Assembly (NCBI GenBank): GCA_039029915.1
Contig: JBCCFD010000028.1
Location: 1 to 33,852, forward strand
Reading direction: 5' to 3'
Length of the DNA: 33,852 bases
Origin: QQUD01 sp039029915
Lineage (GTDB): Bacteria > Chloroflexota > Anaerolineae > Promineifilales > Promineifilaceae
Shown here: positions 1-9,049 of the stretch, piece after piece
How the letters are laid out: every line of letters begins with the position of its first letter
Numbering within the stretch: the first letter of the stretch is position 1
Position numbers and translations under genes: made by a program
The notes under the pieces: generated by a model
What the model was told of the DNA's origin: nothing
The model's database searches: none
Seen by the model: the letters and a program-made list of their open reading frames with translations, nothing else

Positions 1-23
1 ATGAGGAAAAGAGAAAAAGTCGC

Positions 24-1313
24 ATGTTTAACTTAAAAAACTTTATCGCCAAAAGACGCTCAAACGGGCAAGCACTTGTAGAAACGGCGCTATTCTTACC
101 CATTTTCCTAGTTATTCTGGCAGGTGTTGTAGAGGTAAGCCAATTTGTAGTCACAACAAATCGCTTAACAAGCGCGGCTCGGGCAGGCACTCGCTTCGCT
201 TCAAATGGAGGTGAAGATGCAGGGGTGTTAAGCGCGTTTAGGAATTCCATTACAAATACAATGAACGTGGATGAAAACATTTGGGATGTATTTACCATTC
301 GAGCAACCCTCAATGGGGATGGAACAGGGTTTTCAGATTGGGAATTCAATCACATTTACGGCATCTCAAACACCCAAACGTTAACACCGATTAATCAGCT
401 AGATGTTGCCGCGCTGCAAACCCGAATATTGGATGATTTGCAGTTTGATGAGGACGGTAATCGAATTACAAACGTCAATACCGAATTAGCCGACCTCAGA
501 ATTGTTGGTACCTACATAATTCACGACATGGAATCATTACTCAATCTTGATGCCACACCGGCTCTCTCTTCCATTTATTCAGTGAATTCACTAAATGTGA
601 TGCGAATTTCGGGTCTCAACGTTGTTTCGTCGGATGGGTGCGCCGCTTTCCCACTAGCCCTAGGCTTAGGAGCGAGATCAATCTCTGGGGATACAACCGG
701 GGGCGATCCCTTCCCCACGGATTTTCAGTATCCATTGGTGGCACCCAACTACTTCCAGTTTGTGCGGCACCAGCCCAATATCAGCTTAGATAACGGCACA
801 CCAGAAGGCACCATCTTTAGGTATTTTCTGGGCACCAGCAATGCAAACTTCCAATATTTAAAATGGAATCAACAAATAACCTCACCAGCTGATGAAACAT
901 TAGCGAATAGCGTCAGGTGGCCTGGTGACAGCCTAGACTATTCCGATCATGCAGATCCGGGTATTCCCCTTGCTGAATATGGGTATGTGGTTAGAGGGTA
1001 TGCTGAACCAGGGAATACGTTAGATACTGAGCTCCATATTGAAGATTTTGTGGCACCATCGACAGCCCAATTAGCTAATGACATTACATTTGGCATGGTC
1101 AACGATCCGTTAAATGAGAGTATTGCATTAGGACGAGACCTTCGGCTTATTGTTTTTAATTCCTTAGAGGGAGGCAGTGGAAACATTATCATAGCCCGAT
1201 TTGGAGTCTTCAAGATTCGGGGTTATGGCGGTGCTGGCACAGCAAACGAGTGGATTCTGGTTGAGTTCACCCGCTGGGATGATACCTGCGGACAAAATAT
1301 AGATTTACCATAA
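24..1313 (+). CDS. TadE-like pilus assembly pseudopilin, 429 aa
   Basis: This is a TadE-family minor pseudopilin of a Tad/Flp type IVc pilus. The N-terminus has a short basic leader (KRRSNG), then G15|Q16 with Glu20 at +5 of the predicted mature protein and a hydrophobic helix (about residues 21-42). That is the layout of a class III signal cut by a TadV-type prepilin peptidase. The motif GQALVETAL followed by TSAARAGTRFAS matches TadE proteins. The remaining 370 residues form a large extracytoplasmic domain that I do not recognise; typical TadE proteins are about 150-200 aa, so this one is unusually long. The reading frame stays open to the left window edge, but the ATG at 24 gives the expected leader length. 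The TadG-like gene follows after a 142-bp gap containing a hairpin. Confidence 0.85.
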   Translation: MFNLKNFIAKRRSNGQALVETALFLPIFLVILAGVVEVSQFVVTTNRLTSAARAGTRFASNGGEDAGVLSAFRNSITNTMNVDENIWDVFTIRATLNGDGTGFSDWEFNHIYGISNTQTLTPINQLDVAALQTRILDDLQFDEDGNRITNVNTELADLRIVGTYIIHDMESLLNLDATPALSSIYSVNSLNVMRISGLNVVSSDGCAAFPLALGLGARSISGDTTGGDPFPTDFQYPLVAPNYFQFVRHQPNISLDNGTPEGTIFRYFLGTSNANFQYLKWNQQITSPADETLANSVRWPGDSLDYSDHADPGIPLAEYGYVVRGYAEPGNTLDTELHIEDFVAPSTAQLANDITFGMVNDPLNESIALGRDLRLIVFNSLEGGSGNIIIARFGVFKIRGYGGAGTANEWILVEFTRWDDTCGQNIDLP

Positions 1314-1330
1314 AGCAATTTCAATTAGGT

Positions 1331-1379
1331 AAACGGAAAGACGTCGATTGTAATAGATTTTGATAGAAGCTTTCCGTTT
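1331..1379 (+). other. Inverted repeat between tadE-like and tadG-like genes
   Basis: Arms AAACGGAAAG (1331-1340) and CTTTCCGTTT (1370-1379) are perfect 10-bp complements separated by 29 nt. No clean T-run follows. It could form a long-loop hairpin in the intercistronic mRNA (attenuation, processing or stability) or be a protein-binding dyad. The role is unknown. Confidence 0.5.
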
Positions 1380-1455
1380 CCTATGTAATTGGAGGAATCG
1401 TTCTCGATCCTTCTTCAAAATCATTTCTTTCATTTACATGAATAGGATAAATATT

Positions 1456-3369
1456 ATGAAGCAACTTCATTATTGGATGCAAAATATCCTTAAAAAGAAT
1501 CAAATTCCTGAAAAAGGGCAAAGTATTGTTATCATCGCTTTTATTTTGATAGCCTTACTTTTATTTGCAGGGATTGCCGTGGACGTGGGATTTATCTTTG
1601 CCCGAAATTCCCAGTTACAAGCTGCAGTAGATGCCGCGGCTTTGGCTGGTGTACCGGAACTCATTGAAGCAACCAATGAAAATGACACCGAGCCTGCCGA
1701 CATCAGGGCCGGTATGTTTCTCAATACCAACGGTGTTCCCATCACAAATACCCAGGGCATCAGTATTGTCTTCAGCTCTTCAAGAAATTTAACTGAATTA
1801 GGGGATACAGAGTATTCAATTACGGTCACTTGGCCCGTCGAACTTTATTTTCTACGCCTCATTCGAGACGATGATGTTAATTTAACGAAATCAGCCACGG
1901 CCACAATTAATACATTAGCAGATATTTACGCTAGCCGGCGCGTTGAAGAAGGGAATGTCAGCACATCAACTCAGGGTATATTTGGCCCCCAAATATGTAT
2001 CAATTATGGTGATCCATTCTCACCATGGACAAGCCCATTTGAACCGAATGTATACACTTATCAATATCGAATCATGGTGCCGGCTTCGTATTCTCACGAC
2101 ATTCTGCGGGTGGAGCTATTTGACCCTGATTCAATTAATTCTGCCAACAACGAAGCCACAGTGACACGATCCGCTCTCGTTCAAAATGGCGCCGCTGTTA
2201 ACCCTGTTTTAGGGGCCATAACCACAAAATTCTGCGGTATCGATACAGACCCTGAAAATGGACGTCAGGATTTCACCTGTGTACTACCCACTGATGAGCT
2301 AAATTATTTAGACAGCCCATTAACATTAGACCAGATCAATCCGTATTGGTTTATGCGAATCGATGAAAATCGCGGGAATCCTGCTACCCAGCATGGTGAC
2401 GGCAGTTGCCAAGTCCCTGACAATTATACGGTTGGTTTAAATACACAAACAAAATTTGAATTGTACTACTATCGAGGTGCCGCTGATGGTTCGCCTATTA
2501 AAGCACCTCTGGCAACTTATACTGGACAAACAGACGATTATCGAGACCAACAAATTCATCCAACAGGAACTCCTGGAGACCACAACACAGACTTATTCTG
2601 GGTATCACCTGGTGCTGTAAATCAAGGCACCGACTTTGATAGTCTATACGGCACATCGCATGTTCCTGTTGATCCTGATTCCGCAAATGATTCTTTTGAA
2701 ATCGATTTAACCGCTGATGTACCAGGAATTATTACTGACCCAGGCACAGGGGCCCGATTCATCAACTTGGATGTAACCGCCATCAGCGGCGCATCGGAAA
2801 ATGGGTTTGAAATTTGGGCAGGCCCCCCTACGTATGTGAATACCGTTCCTGCCAATGTAAACCAGCGAAACGTTGTGGTAACAAACACACCCGGTGCTCA
2901 CTATTCAGGTGGTGCAGTAGTTTTTGCACTAGGTCGCCTGCCGATGAACTCCATTTTTAACAATCAGGTTGATATTCCGCTTGTGTTTGTTGGCTCTGAA
3001 CAGGCTGGCGAAACAATGACCGTTAGCCTTTGGGATTCAGATTCAGGCGCTCAGCCCCCCATTGAGTTTTATTTTGACTCAATTAGCGATCAAGATTGGA
3101 GCTTAGTATTTGGACAGGATGGCGTCCCTGACCCCGACGGTGAAACAAGAACTTGCGTCCCCGGATCGTGCGATGGTCAGTGGGTTCTGCCTGCCTATAA
3201 CATTACGATTCCTGGGCTTGTCGATAATTGTGACTATGCCAATGCCGATACCGATCCGAATTGCACCCCGTTCTATGGGGGTCGGTTGATGGCTCGTTAT
3301 ATTGGCGGGACAAATGATACATTTACATGGCAAATTCAACTAAACGGTTTGCCGCGATTAGTCCGCTAA
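1456..3369 (+). CDS. TadG-like Flp pilus assembly protein, 637 aa
   Basis: This is a TadG-type membrane-anchored pilus assembly protein. The N-terminus carries EKGQSIVIIAF followed by a hydrophobic helix and AGIAVDVGFIFARNSQLQAA, the usual signature of the putative Flp-assembly TadG N-terminal domain; the VDAAALAG that follows is also typical. Open frame extends upstream to a TTG at 1360, but ATG 1456 is preferred because AGGA lies 8 nt before it and the leader then has normal length. The C-terminal 500 residues are extracytoplasmic and beta-rich in appearance, with several Cys and Asp/Asn-rich loops. I see no DxSxS MIDAS motif, unlike proteobacterial TadG proteins that end in a von Willebrand A domain. 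That domain occurs instead in the next two genes. A 345-bp gap follows. Confidence 0.8.
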   Translation: MKQLHYWMQNILKKNQIPEKGQSIVIIAFILIALLLFAGIAVDVGFIFARNSQLQAAVDAAALAGVPELIEATNENDTEPADIRAGMFLNTNGVPITNTQGISIVFSSSRNLTELGDTEYSITVTWPVELYFLRLIRDDDVNLTKSATATINTLADIYASRRVEEGNVSTSTQGIFGPQICINYGDPFSPWTSPFEPNVYTYQYRIMVPASYSHDILRVELFDPDSINSANNEATVTRSALVQNGAAVNPVLGAITTKFCGIDTDPENGRQDFTCVLPTDELNYLDSPLTLDQINPYWFMRIDENRGNPATQHGDGSCQVPDNYTVGLNTQTKFELYYYRGAADGSPIKAPLATYTGQTDDYRDQQIHPTGTPGDHNTDLFWVSPGAVNQGTDFDSLYGTSHVPVDPDSANDSFEIDLTADVPGIITDPGTGARFINLDVTAISGASENGFEIWAGPPTYVNTVPANVNQRNVVVTNTPGAHYSGGAVVFALGRLPMNSIFNNQVDIPLVFVGSEQAGETMTVSLWDSDSGAQPPIEFYFDSISDQDWSLVFGQDGVPDPDGETRTCVPGSCDGQWVLPAYNITIPGLVDNCDYANADTDPNCTPFYGGRLMARYIGGTNDTFTWQIQLNGLPRLVR

Positions 3370-3382
3370 TTTTTCTTTGACG

Positions 3383-3406
3383 AAGAGGGGGGAGCCATCC
3401 TCTTTT
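3383..3406 (+). terminator. Possible weak terminator after tadG-like gene
   Basis: AAGAGG (3383-3388) pairs with CCTCTT (3399-3404), followed by TTCTCT. The stem is short and the U-tract imperfect, so termination is uncertain. Confidence 0.3.
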
Positions 3407-3622
3407 CTCTAAAACAATTTTATAACCATACAAATCAGAACTGGTTTAATAGGTCAGCACTATCGCAACCTGAGATTGTTGCAAGCTAATGAACGTCACT
3501 TCGACAGGTTCAGTAACCGCTATTGATGCACGTGTTACTGGTTCAATATGACCAATTCCTTAGTGTCATTTTAAATCAGTTTTTTTATGATTTGACTGGT
3601 AATTGATCATTATTATTTTTCA

Positions 3623-3651
3623 TTGGCACAACAATTACCCTGTTGTATTTA
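3623..3651 (+). promoter_or_regulatory. Possible sigma70-type promoter for pilin-fusion gene
   Basis: TTGGCA (3623-3628, 5/6 match to the -35 consensus) is followed by a 17-bp spacer and TATTTA (3646-3651, a weak -10). Transcription would start near 3658, just ahead of the 22-bp palindrome. Sequence match only. Confidence 0.3.
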
Positions 3652-3676
3652 GCGAAAACAAATTGCTTTTCGCTAG

Positions 3677-3698
3677 GGGTGATGGATATCCATCACCC
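3677..3698. promoter_or_regulatory. 22-bp perfect palindrome, candidate operator
   Basis: The 11-base half-site GGGTGATGGAT (3677-3687) is followed directly by its exact reverse complement, giving a 22-bp palindrome with no spacer. It lies 16 bp before the ATG at 3715 and just before the ribosome binding site GGGAG. It could bind a dimeric repressor or form a hairpin close to the ribosome binding site. No second copy is seen upstream of the paralog at 6251. Confidence 0.6.
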
Positions 3699-3714
3699 AT
3701 TTGGGAGCCATTTT

Positions 3715-5814
3715 ATGCAATCACGCTTCAAGTTTTGGAAGAAAAATTACCCCTTAAAAGGGCAAGGCTTTGCTGAATACGCCTTGATTTTAATGTTTGT
3801 TGGTGTGGCCGCCTTAATTTCTGTCACGATTTTAGAACCATCGCTAGGCGGCGTTTTTTCACGAATTGTAGGGAGGGAGCAAATTTCTCCTCCAACGCTG
3901 GCTAATTACCAAGCGCCTCCTACACCAACATTTGATCCGAATTACACGCCTGAACCAACCAACACGCCCGATCCTGCGGCCACTGCAACTCCGGATTCGG
4001 GCGGAGGTGGCGGAGGCCCATCTACCCCCACTCCCGCTCCAACCGAAACAGCCACAAACACACCAGAGCCGCTACCACAGGTTTGCAACACTTACTCTAG
4101 TAGTGATACGCCTATTTCATTACCAAATGGAACCAACGCGATCAATTCTGACATCGCTGCGAGCAGCGGCAATGGGCCTATCTACGATGTAAATGTAACT
4201 GTTGACATGTCTCACGTATGGGTCGGAGACCTCATGTTTACCGTCTCATCCCCATCAGGTGAATCCGTGCGGATCATGGATCAACCAGGCTTACCAGCAA
4301 GTAGTTATGGTTGTTCAGGAGACAACATCTCGGCGACATTAGATGATGCTGCTGCCTTACCCATTGAAGATCAATGCGCAGGTTCAGCCCCAACAATAAG
4401 CGGGACGTTCTCACCCAATAATCCTTTAAGTGCATTCAACAATTTGGATGCTGGTGGGAGTTGGACACTCACGGTCGATGATGAATATCCCTCAGCGGAT
4501 TCTGGAACATTGAACAGTTGGAGCATCGAAATTTGCACGGGGGGCGGTCAACCAGCTACCCCAACCCCAATTCCTCAACCAACAAGTACGCCAATCCCTG
4601 TGGCGGATAATCTTTGTCTAATTGGCACAACATCACAGTCTTCGACTTCATACAGTGGTGACTCGTCATTAGCGTGTGATGGGAATCGAGATGGTGCCTA
4701 CAGTAATGGCTCTGTGACTCACACAAGCAGTGAATCCAATCCTTGGTGGGAGGTTGATCTAGGACGAATTTATGTCTTACAGCAGCTCAAAATCTTTAAC
4801 CGAACAGATTGCTGCGGAGACCGTTTATCTAATTTCTATGTCTTTATTTCAGACGATCCGTTTAGTTCAACGGATTTAAACACGACGTTAAACCAAAATA
4901 GTGTAGATTCATTCTTTTTTGACGGTAATGTTGACGCATTAGCCTATGCATTTACACAACAATCTGGCAGGTATGTAAGGATACAATCTACAAGTTCTGA
5001 TCCGCTCTCCTTAGCTGAAGTTGAAGTTTATGGCTCACTTTGGGTGCCCACTTCTTGTGAAGGGGTGGCAGATATGTTCTACATATTTGACCTCTCGGGC
5101 AGTATGGCATGGAACTTTGACGGTTCAACCACAAAAATTCAAGCGGCAAAAGATGCTGTGACGAACTTGAATAATGCGATTGCGGCAGATAATTCAAATC
5201 ATCGGGTTGGATTTACAACCTTTACGGCTACTCCCTTTACAAACTCTAATGGGGCTTATTCTGCTTCAATTCAAACGAATTCTTTGGCATTAACAAGCGA
5301 TATTCCATCAGCAAACGCGGCGGTTGAGGCTTGGATAGCATCTGGGGGGACGCCTACAGGGGCCGCATTGAATGCAGCACGATTAACCGTTGTAGATGAT
5401 TGGGACCCTTTGCGCATTCCGGTCATTGTGTTAGTCAGCGATGGTGTCCCCACTATTGATCAACAGGAACGATATACGTATGATAGCCAAGTTGAAGCGA
5501 TTAGCATTTACGACGGTAGTGGGAATGCCTATCCGGCTTCAACAATTGAAACCAGTGGTGACACAAATGATCATGGGGTCGCTGCTGGGCATGTCGTAGC
5601 CGATGCCATGTATGAAGCAGAGGAGCTTGTGAGAGCTTTACCAAATGCAACAATTCATAGTATTGCAATTGGCGGTAGTTCATTCAATGGTGAAGTGCTG
5701 CAGTATGTGGCAGATGTTGGTGGTGGACAATATTTTAGTGCATCCAATGCCACTGAACTTTCGAACCAGCTGCTGTCAATTTTTAATGGCATTACATGTG
5801 GCGGTGATTCATAA
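3715..5814 (+). CDS. Flp-pilin/P-domain/discoidin/vWA fusion adhesin, 699 aa
   Basis: This is a modular surface protein that begins as a pilin. Residues 1-55: basic leader, predicted cleavage G16|Q17, then QGFAEYALIL with Glu21 at +5 and Tyr at +6, followed by a hydrophobic helix as in Flp pilins. Residues about 60-122: Pro/Thr linker with a Gly6 run. Residues 123-274: Cys-bounded P-domain-like beta module (proprotein convertase C-terminal type; HVWVGDLMFTVSSPSG, GSWTLTVDDE). A second Pro/Thr linker follows, then residues about 298-440: F5/8 type C/discoidin-like carbohydrate-binding module (WWEVDLGRIY, RYVRIQ, AEVEVYG). Residues 452-699: von Willebrand A domain with MIDAS D459-L-SGS, GGTPTGAAL and LVSDG. 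The start at 3715 has GGGAG 8 nt upstream and gives the correct leader length. It is probably assembled into, or caps, the Tad pilus as a ligand-binding adhesin. The function is inferred. Confidence 0.85.
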   Translation: MQSRFKFWKKNYPLKGQGFAEYALILMFVGVAALISVTILEPSLGGVFSRIVGREQISPPTLANYQAPPTPTFDPNYTPEPTNTPDPAATATPDSGGGGGGPSTPTPAPTETATNTPEPLPQVCNTYSSSDTPISLPNGTNAINSDIAASSGNGPIYDVNVTVDMSHVWVGDLMFTVSSPSGESVRIMDQPGLPASSYGCSGDNISATLDDAAALPIEDQCAGSAPTISGTFSPNNPLSAFNNLDAGGSWTLTVDDEYPSADSGTLNSWSIEICTGGGQPATPTPIPQPTSTPIPVADNLCLIGTTSQSSTSYSGDSSLACDGNRDGAYSNGSVTHTSSESNPWWEVDLGRIYVLQQLKIFNRTDCCGDRLSNFYVFISDDPFSSTDLNTTLNQNSVDSFFFDGNVDALAYAFTQQSGRYVRIQSTSSDPLSLAEVEVYGSLWVPTSCEGVADMFYIFDLSGSMAWNFDGSTTKIQAAKDAVTNLNNAIAADNSNHRVGFTTFTATPFTNSNGAYSASIQTNSLALTSDIPSANAAVEAWIASGGTPTGAALNAARLTVVDDWDPLRIPVIVLVSDGVPTIDQQERYTYDSQVEAISIYDGSGNAYPASTIETSGDTNDHGVAAGHVVADAMYEAEELVRALPNATIHSIAIGGSSFNGEVLQYVADVGGGQYFSASNATELSNQLLSIFNGITCGGDS

Positions 5815-5920
5815 ATTTAGAAGACAGTCAATATAAAAATGGAAGACTTGATGCTGATTCTTATTCTAGACATGTTCTCCTATTGACTCATGCCGTTAAC
5901 AAGGCGTGAATAATTTTCAG

Positions 5921-5955
5921 AAAACGCGGATTCGATTGAATCCGCGTTTTCCTTT
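5921..5955 (+). terminator. Strong intrinsic terminator
   Basis: A perfect 13-bp stem (AAAACGCGGATTC, 5921-5933; complement 5938-5950) with a 4-nt loop GATT, ending in TTTTCCTTTT. The A-tract/T-tract symmetry would let it work in both directions. It separates the two pilin-fusion genes into different transcription units. Confidence 0.9.
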
Positions 5956-6250
5956 TATCCAGATTGTAAGCTTGTACAAATAGGATCAACTGTAGGAAAT
6001 TTATATTTCGAGTAGTAACGGTAGTATGAAGTATTGGAATTTAAAGAACATCATTTGTACAGGTATCAAGAATTTTAAAGGATGAAATTGTAAGGTTATT
6101 AGACGAAGATTGAACAAGCATGAGCAACGTCTCTAAAGGGATTCATTTGAGAAGGAAAACATCGTCGCAGTTGCTCAAAAATGGGATACAGTTTCCAGTC
6201 GCCATAACTTCCTAAATTCAATGATGCCTGCGTTTCTTGGAGGCAATAGC
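5956..6250. other. Intergenic region upstream of second pilin-fusion gene
   Basis: A gene-free stretch of about 295 bp (435 bp from the previous stop, terminator included). It is AT-rich, with no convincing ORF and no copy of the palindrome found before the first paralog. The promoter for the gene at 6251 should lie here, but I cannot assign boxes with confidence. GGAGG at 6239-6243 is the ribosome binding site of that gene. Confidence 0.4.
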
Positions 6251-8821
6251 ATGAAACGCACATCGAACAGCAGATATTTTTCAAGAATGAATGGCCAAGG
6301 GTTTGCTGAATACGCAATTATCTTGGCATTTGTGGCACTATCAGCCATGATTACGGTTACTATTTTGGAGCCATCCTTAGGTAATACCTTTTCTGAGATT
6401 GCCCGTGCCGAACCGATTGCACCCCCATCTTTAGTCGATTATGTGGCTCAGTCAACACCCACACCAGACCCCAATGCCGGTCCGACAAATACACCAGGGG
6501 GCCCAACAGAAACACCAACAAATACACCTGAGGCAACCCACACAAACACACCAACGGCCGTTCCTATTGGCAATTGCGGTTTAACGTTAGAAGCTGAAAC
6601 GGCCGTTTTGTCTGGACTCATGGTTGTCAATACTGATCTTGATCCGGCTGCTTCTGGTGGACAGTATATCCATGTGCCAGAAGGAGAAGGCGATGATCTC
6701 ACAGGTCCAAATACGAACTCTGCGACCTTTAACTTTGAGGTCACCCAAGCCGATACCTATCAATTTATCGGGTATACCTATGCTGATAGCGCGGATAGCA
6801 ACTCTTTCTTTGTTGAAATCAATGGCTCTCGGATTCAGTGGGATGTTGAGCTTGGCACAACCTATGGGCAAGATTATTTTAACGACGCCTTTGGTTCCGA
6901 CCCTGTTGAAATGAATTTAGCGGCAGGCCAACACACGATTGTGGTTTCACTTCGTGAAGACGGTACGCGTCTTGACAAGTTAACTTTAGCGTGCAGCTCG
7001 AGCGGAGGTGCAACAGCTACACCGTTACCAACCTCAACACCAGACAATGTTTGTACAACCTACTCGTCAACGAGCCCGGTTAGCATTCTGGATGAATCTA
7101 CCATCACTTCAAATATCACAGGTGCCACTGGTAATGGCCCAATTTTCGATTTGAATGTCAACCTCGATTTACAGCACACTTACATTGGTGACCTAGATTT
7201 AATCCTAACCAGCCCATCAGGAACGGCCGTTACGCTCATCGACCGACCAGGTGCAAGCGGTGGTGGTTATGGCTGTTCAGGGAACAATATTTTTGCCACT
7301 CTAGATGATTCAGCTGCGGCACCCGCCAATGATCAGTGCAGCACTTCAGCACCGTCTATCAACGGTACATTTGCACCCGTTAATGCACTGAGCGCCTTTA
7401 ACGGCGAATCAGCAAATGGAAGTTGGCAACTGCAAGTAACAGATAATGCAGGTGGGGACACTGGCTCATTAACAGGCTGGTCAATTGATGTATGTTCATC
7501 AGCAGATGGCTCAGCACCACCGCCAACAGCCACACCTGTTGCCCCAACACCAACGCCAACACTGGCACCCGGTGAAGATTTTATCTTACCTGCTGACAAC
7601 CTTTGTATTGGCAGCACAACCAGCCAATCCTCAGATGCCCATAGCGGCACATCAAATCGTGCCTGTGACGGTGATCGAGACGGTGTTTACAGCAATGGCT
7701 CCGTAACCCACACAAATAATGAGACAAACGCTTGGTGGGAGGTTGATCTAGGTCGTATCTACGTACTACAGCAAATCAAGCTCTTCAATCGAACAGATTG
7801 CTGCGGCGAACGTTTGTCAGATTTCTACGTCTTTATTTCTGATTCACCGTTCACATCAACTGACCTAACCACAACACTGAACGACCCAACTGTTGATTCC
7901 TTCTATTTTGAAGGGGACGTTGACGCCCTAGCGTATGCTTTCACTCAGCAAAGTGGACGGTACATCAGAATTCAACTGACAGGAACCAATCCGCTTTCAT
8001 TAGCAGAGGTTGAAATATATGGATCACGAGATGTTCCGCCAGCATGTACCACCGCTATCGACATGTTCTACGTAATTGACCGTTCAGGTAGTATGACCAA
8101 TGCTATGACTGGTGCAAATGATCGAATGGATGCCTCAACAACGGCCATCACTACTGTCAATAATTTGCTCCTTGCCGACGGGAATGATAATCGAGTTGGG
8201 GCGGTTTCTTACGCAGGTAGCCCATACTACACAAATAATGGCTTGGGCTATGTTGGCGTCAATAATGTGACGTACTCAGTTTCGGGCAATATTGCAGATT
8301 TCAATGCAACAGTTCTTCCGAGTATCAGTCCTGGGGGTTATACACCAACAGGGCCAGCTTTAAATGATGCACGACTTGCCTTAGTAGAGGAATGGGATCC
8401 GCTTCGAATTCCTGTCATCATCCTATTAACAGATGGTGCACCAAATGTTCCCGCTGACGAATTGCTTCACAGCGCCGGTGATGCTGCTAATATCAACGTG
8501 TTTGATACCAATGGAGACCCTTATCCATTAAGCACCATTGCCACATTTGGTGATTCTGTTCAGGGTACAGCCTTAAATCAAGGTAACATTTTGGTAGATG
8601 TATTATCGTCTGCTCAAGATTTGATGAACTCGCTACCGAATGCAACAATTTACACGATTGGTCTTGGTAATGCTGGCGCCAGTGAATTTAACCCCGAACT
8701 GCTACAATATGTAGCTGATATTGGCGGGGGCAATTACTATCTAGCCACCTCAGCAAACGACCTAAATGTTGCATTAACTGATATTTATAACTCGATTCCA
8801 ACATGCGATGGTAATTCATAA
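6251..8821 (+). CDS. Flp-pilin/CBM6-like/P-domain/discoidin/vWA fusion adhesin, 856 aa
   Basis: This is a paralog of the protein at 3715 with one more module. Residues 1-55: leader, G15|Q16, QGFAEYAIIL with Glu20 at +5, and a hydrophobic helix (Flp-pilin type). A TP-rich linker follows. Residues about 107-248: CBM6/35-like carbohydrate-binding module (LEAETA, GQYIHVPEGEGDD, AGQHTIVVSL, DKLTLACS). Residues 267-414: P-domain-like module. After another linker, residues about 450-594: F5/8 type C/discoidin module, almost identical to the paralog around WWEVDLGRIYVLQQ. Residues 603-856: von Willebrand A domain with MIDAS D610-R-SGSM, GGYTPTGPAL and LLTDG. ATG 6251 has GGAGG 7 nt upstream; the upstream in-frame ATG at 6221 would overextend the leader. 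Predicted to be exposed on the pilus or cell surface and to bind glycans or proteins; metal binding at the MIDAS is expected from the family. Confidence 0.85.
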   Translation: MKRTSNSRYFSRMNGQGFAEYAIILAFVALSAMITVTILEPSLGNTFSEIARAEPIAPPSLVDYVAQSTPTPDPNAGPTNTPGGPTETPTNTPEATHTNTPTAVPIGNCGLTLEAETAVLSGLMVVNTDLDPAASGGQYIHVPEGEGDDLTGPNTNSATFNFEVTQADTYQFIGYTYADSADSNSFFVEINGSRIQWDVELGTTYGQDYFNDAFGSDPVEMNLAAGQHTIVVSLREDGTRLDKLTLACSSSGGATATPLPTSTPDNVCTTYSSTSPVSILDESTITSNITGATGNGPIFDLNVNLDLQHTYIGDLDLILTSPSGTAVTLIDRPGASGGGYGCSGNNIFATLDDSAAAPANDQCSTSAPSINGTFAPVNALSAFNGESANGSWQLQVTDNAGGDTGSLTGWSIDVCSSADGSAPPPTATPVAPTPTPTLAPGEDFILPADNLCIGSTTSQSSDAHSGTSNRACDGDRDGVYSNGSVTHTNNETNAWWEVDLGRIYVLQQIKLFNRTDCCGERLSDFYVFISDSPFTSTDLTTTLNDPTVDSFYFEGDVDALAYAFTQQSGRYIRIQLTGTNPLSLAEVEIYGSRDVPPACTTAIDMFYVIDRSGSMTNAMTGANDRMDASTTAITTVNNLLLADGNDNRVGAVSYAGSPYYTNNGLGYVGVNNVTYSVSGNIADFNATVLPSISPGGYTPTGPALNDARLALVEEWDPLRIPVIILLTDGAPNVPADELLHSAGDAANINVFDTNGDPYPLSTIATFGDSVQGTALNQGNILVDVLSSAQDLMNSLPNATIYTIGLGNAGASEFNPELLQYVADIGGGNYYLATSANDLNVALTDIYNSIPTCDGNS

Positions 8822-8890
8822 AAATTAATGACATGAAAGGAAAGGTTATGTAATAAAATAAACTTTCCCCTTCACAACCATCCAGATTAG

Positions 8891-8928
8891 AAAAAAAGCA
8901 CTAAGATGACTTAGTGCTTTTTTTGTTA
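8891..8928 (+). terminator. Strong bidirectional intrinsic terminator
   Basis: A perfect 15-bp stem (AAAAAAAGCACTAAG, 8891-8905; complement 8910-8924) with an ATGA loop, ending in seven T. It closes the Tad/pilin-fusion region. Confidence 0.92.
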
Positions 8929-9049
8929 TTTTGTACAGTTTCATCAAAAATTCACGCTTCCCTAACTCAAGTAGAGCTAATTCACTATAGATCGAATAAG
9001 TCTATTTCCTTATGCTGAATTCATCCCAAAAATTGAGGATTGAATTCGT

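Larger units (their letters stand above)
3407..3714. other. Intergenic region upstream of first pilin-fusion gene
   Basis: Together with 3370-3406 this makes a 345-bp gene-free stretch. At 3497-3524 it holds one degenerate arm of the repeat CTTCGACAGG(C/T)TCAG(T)(A/G)ACCGCTATT, which occurs as a full hairpin at 13085-13128. CAGTAAC (3511-3517) pairs with GTTACTG (3534-3540). GGTAATTG (about 3598) and CAATTACC (about 3632) form another inverted repeat. The right end holds a promoter-like pair and a 22-bp palindrome, listed separately. I see no convincing small ORF. Confidence 0.5.
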
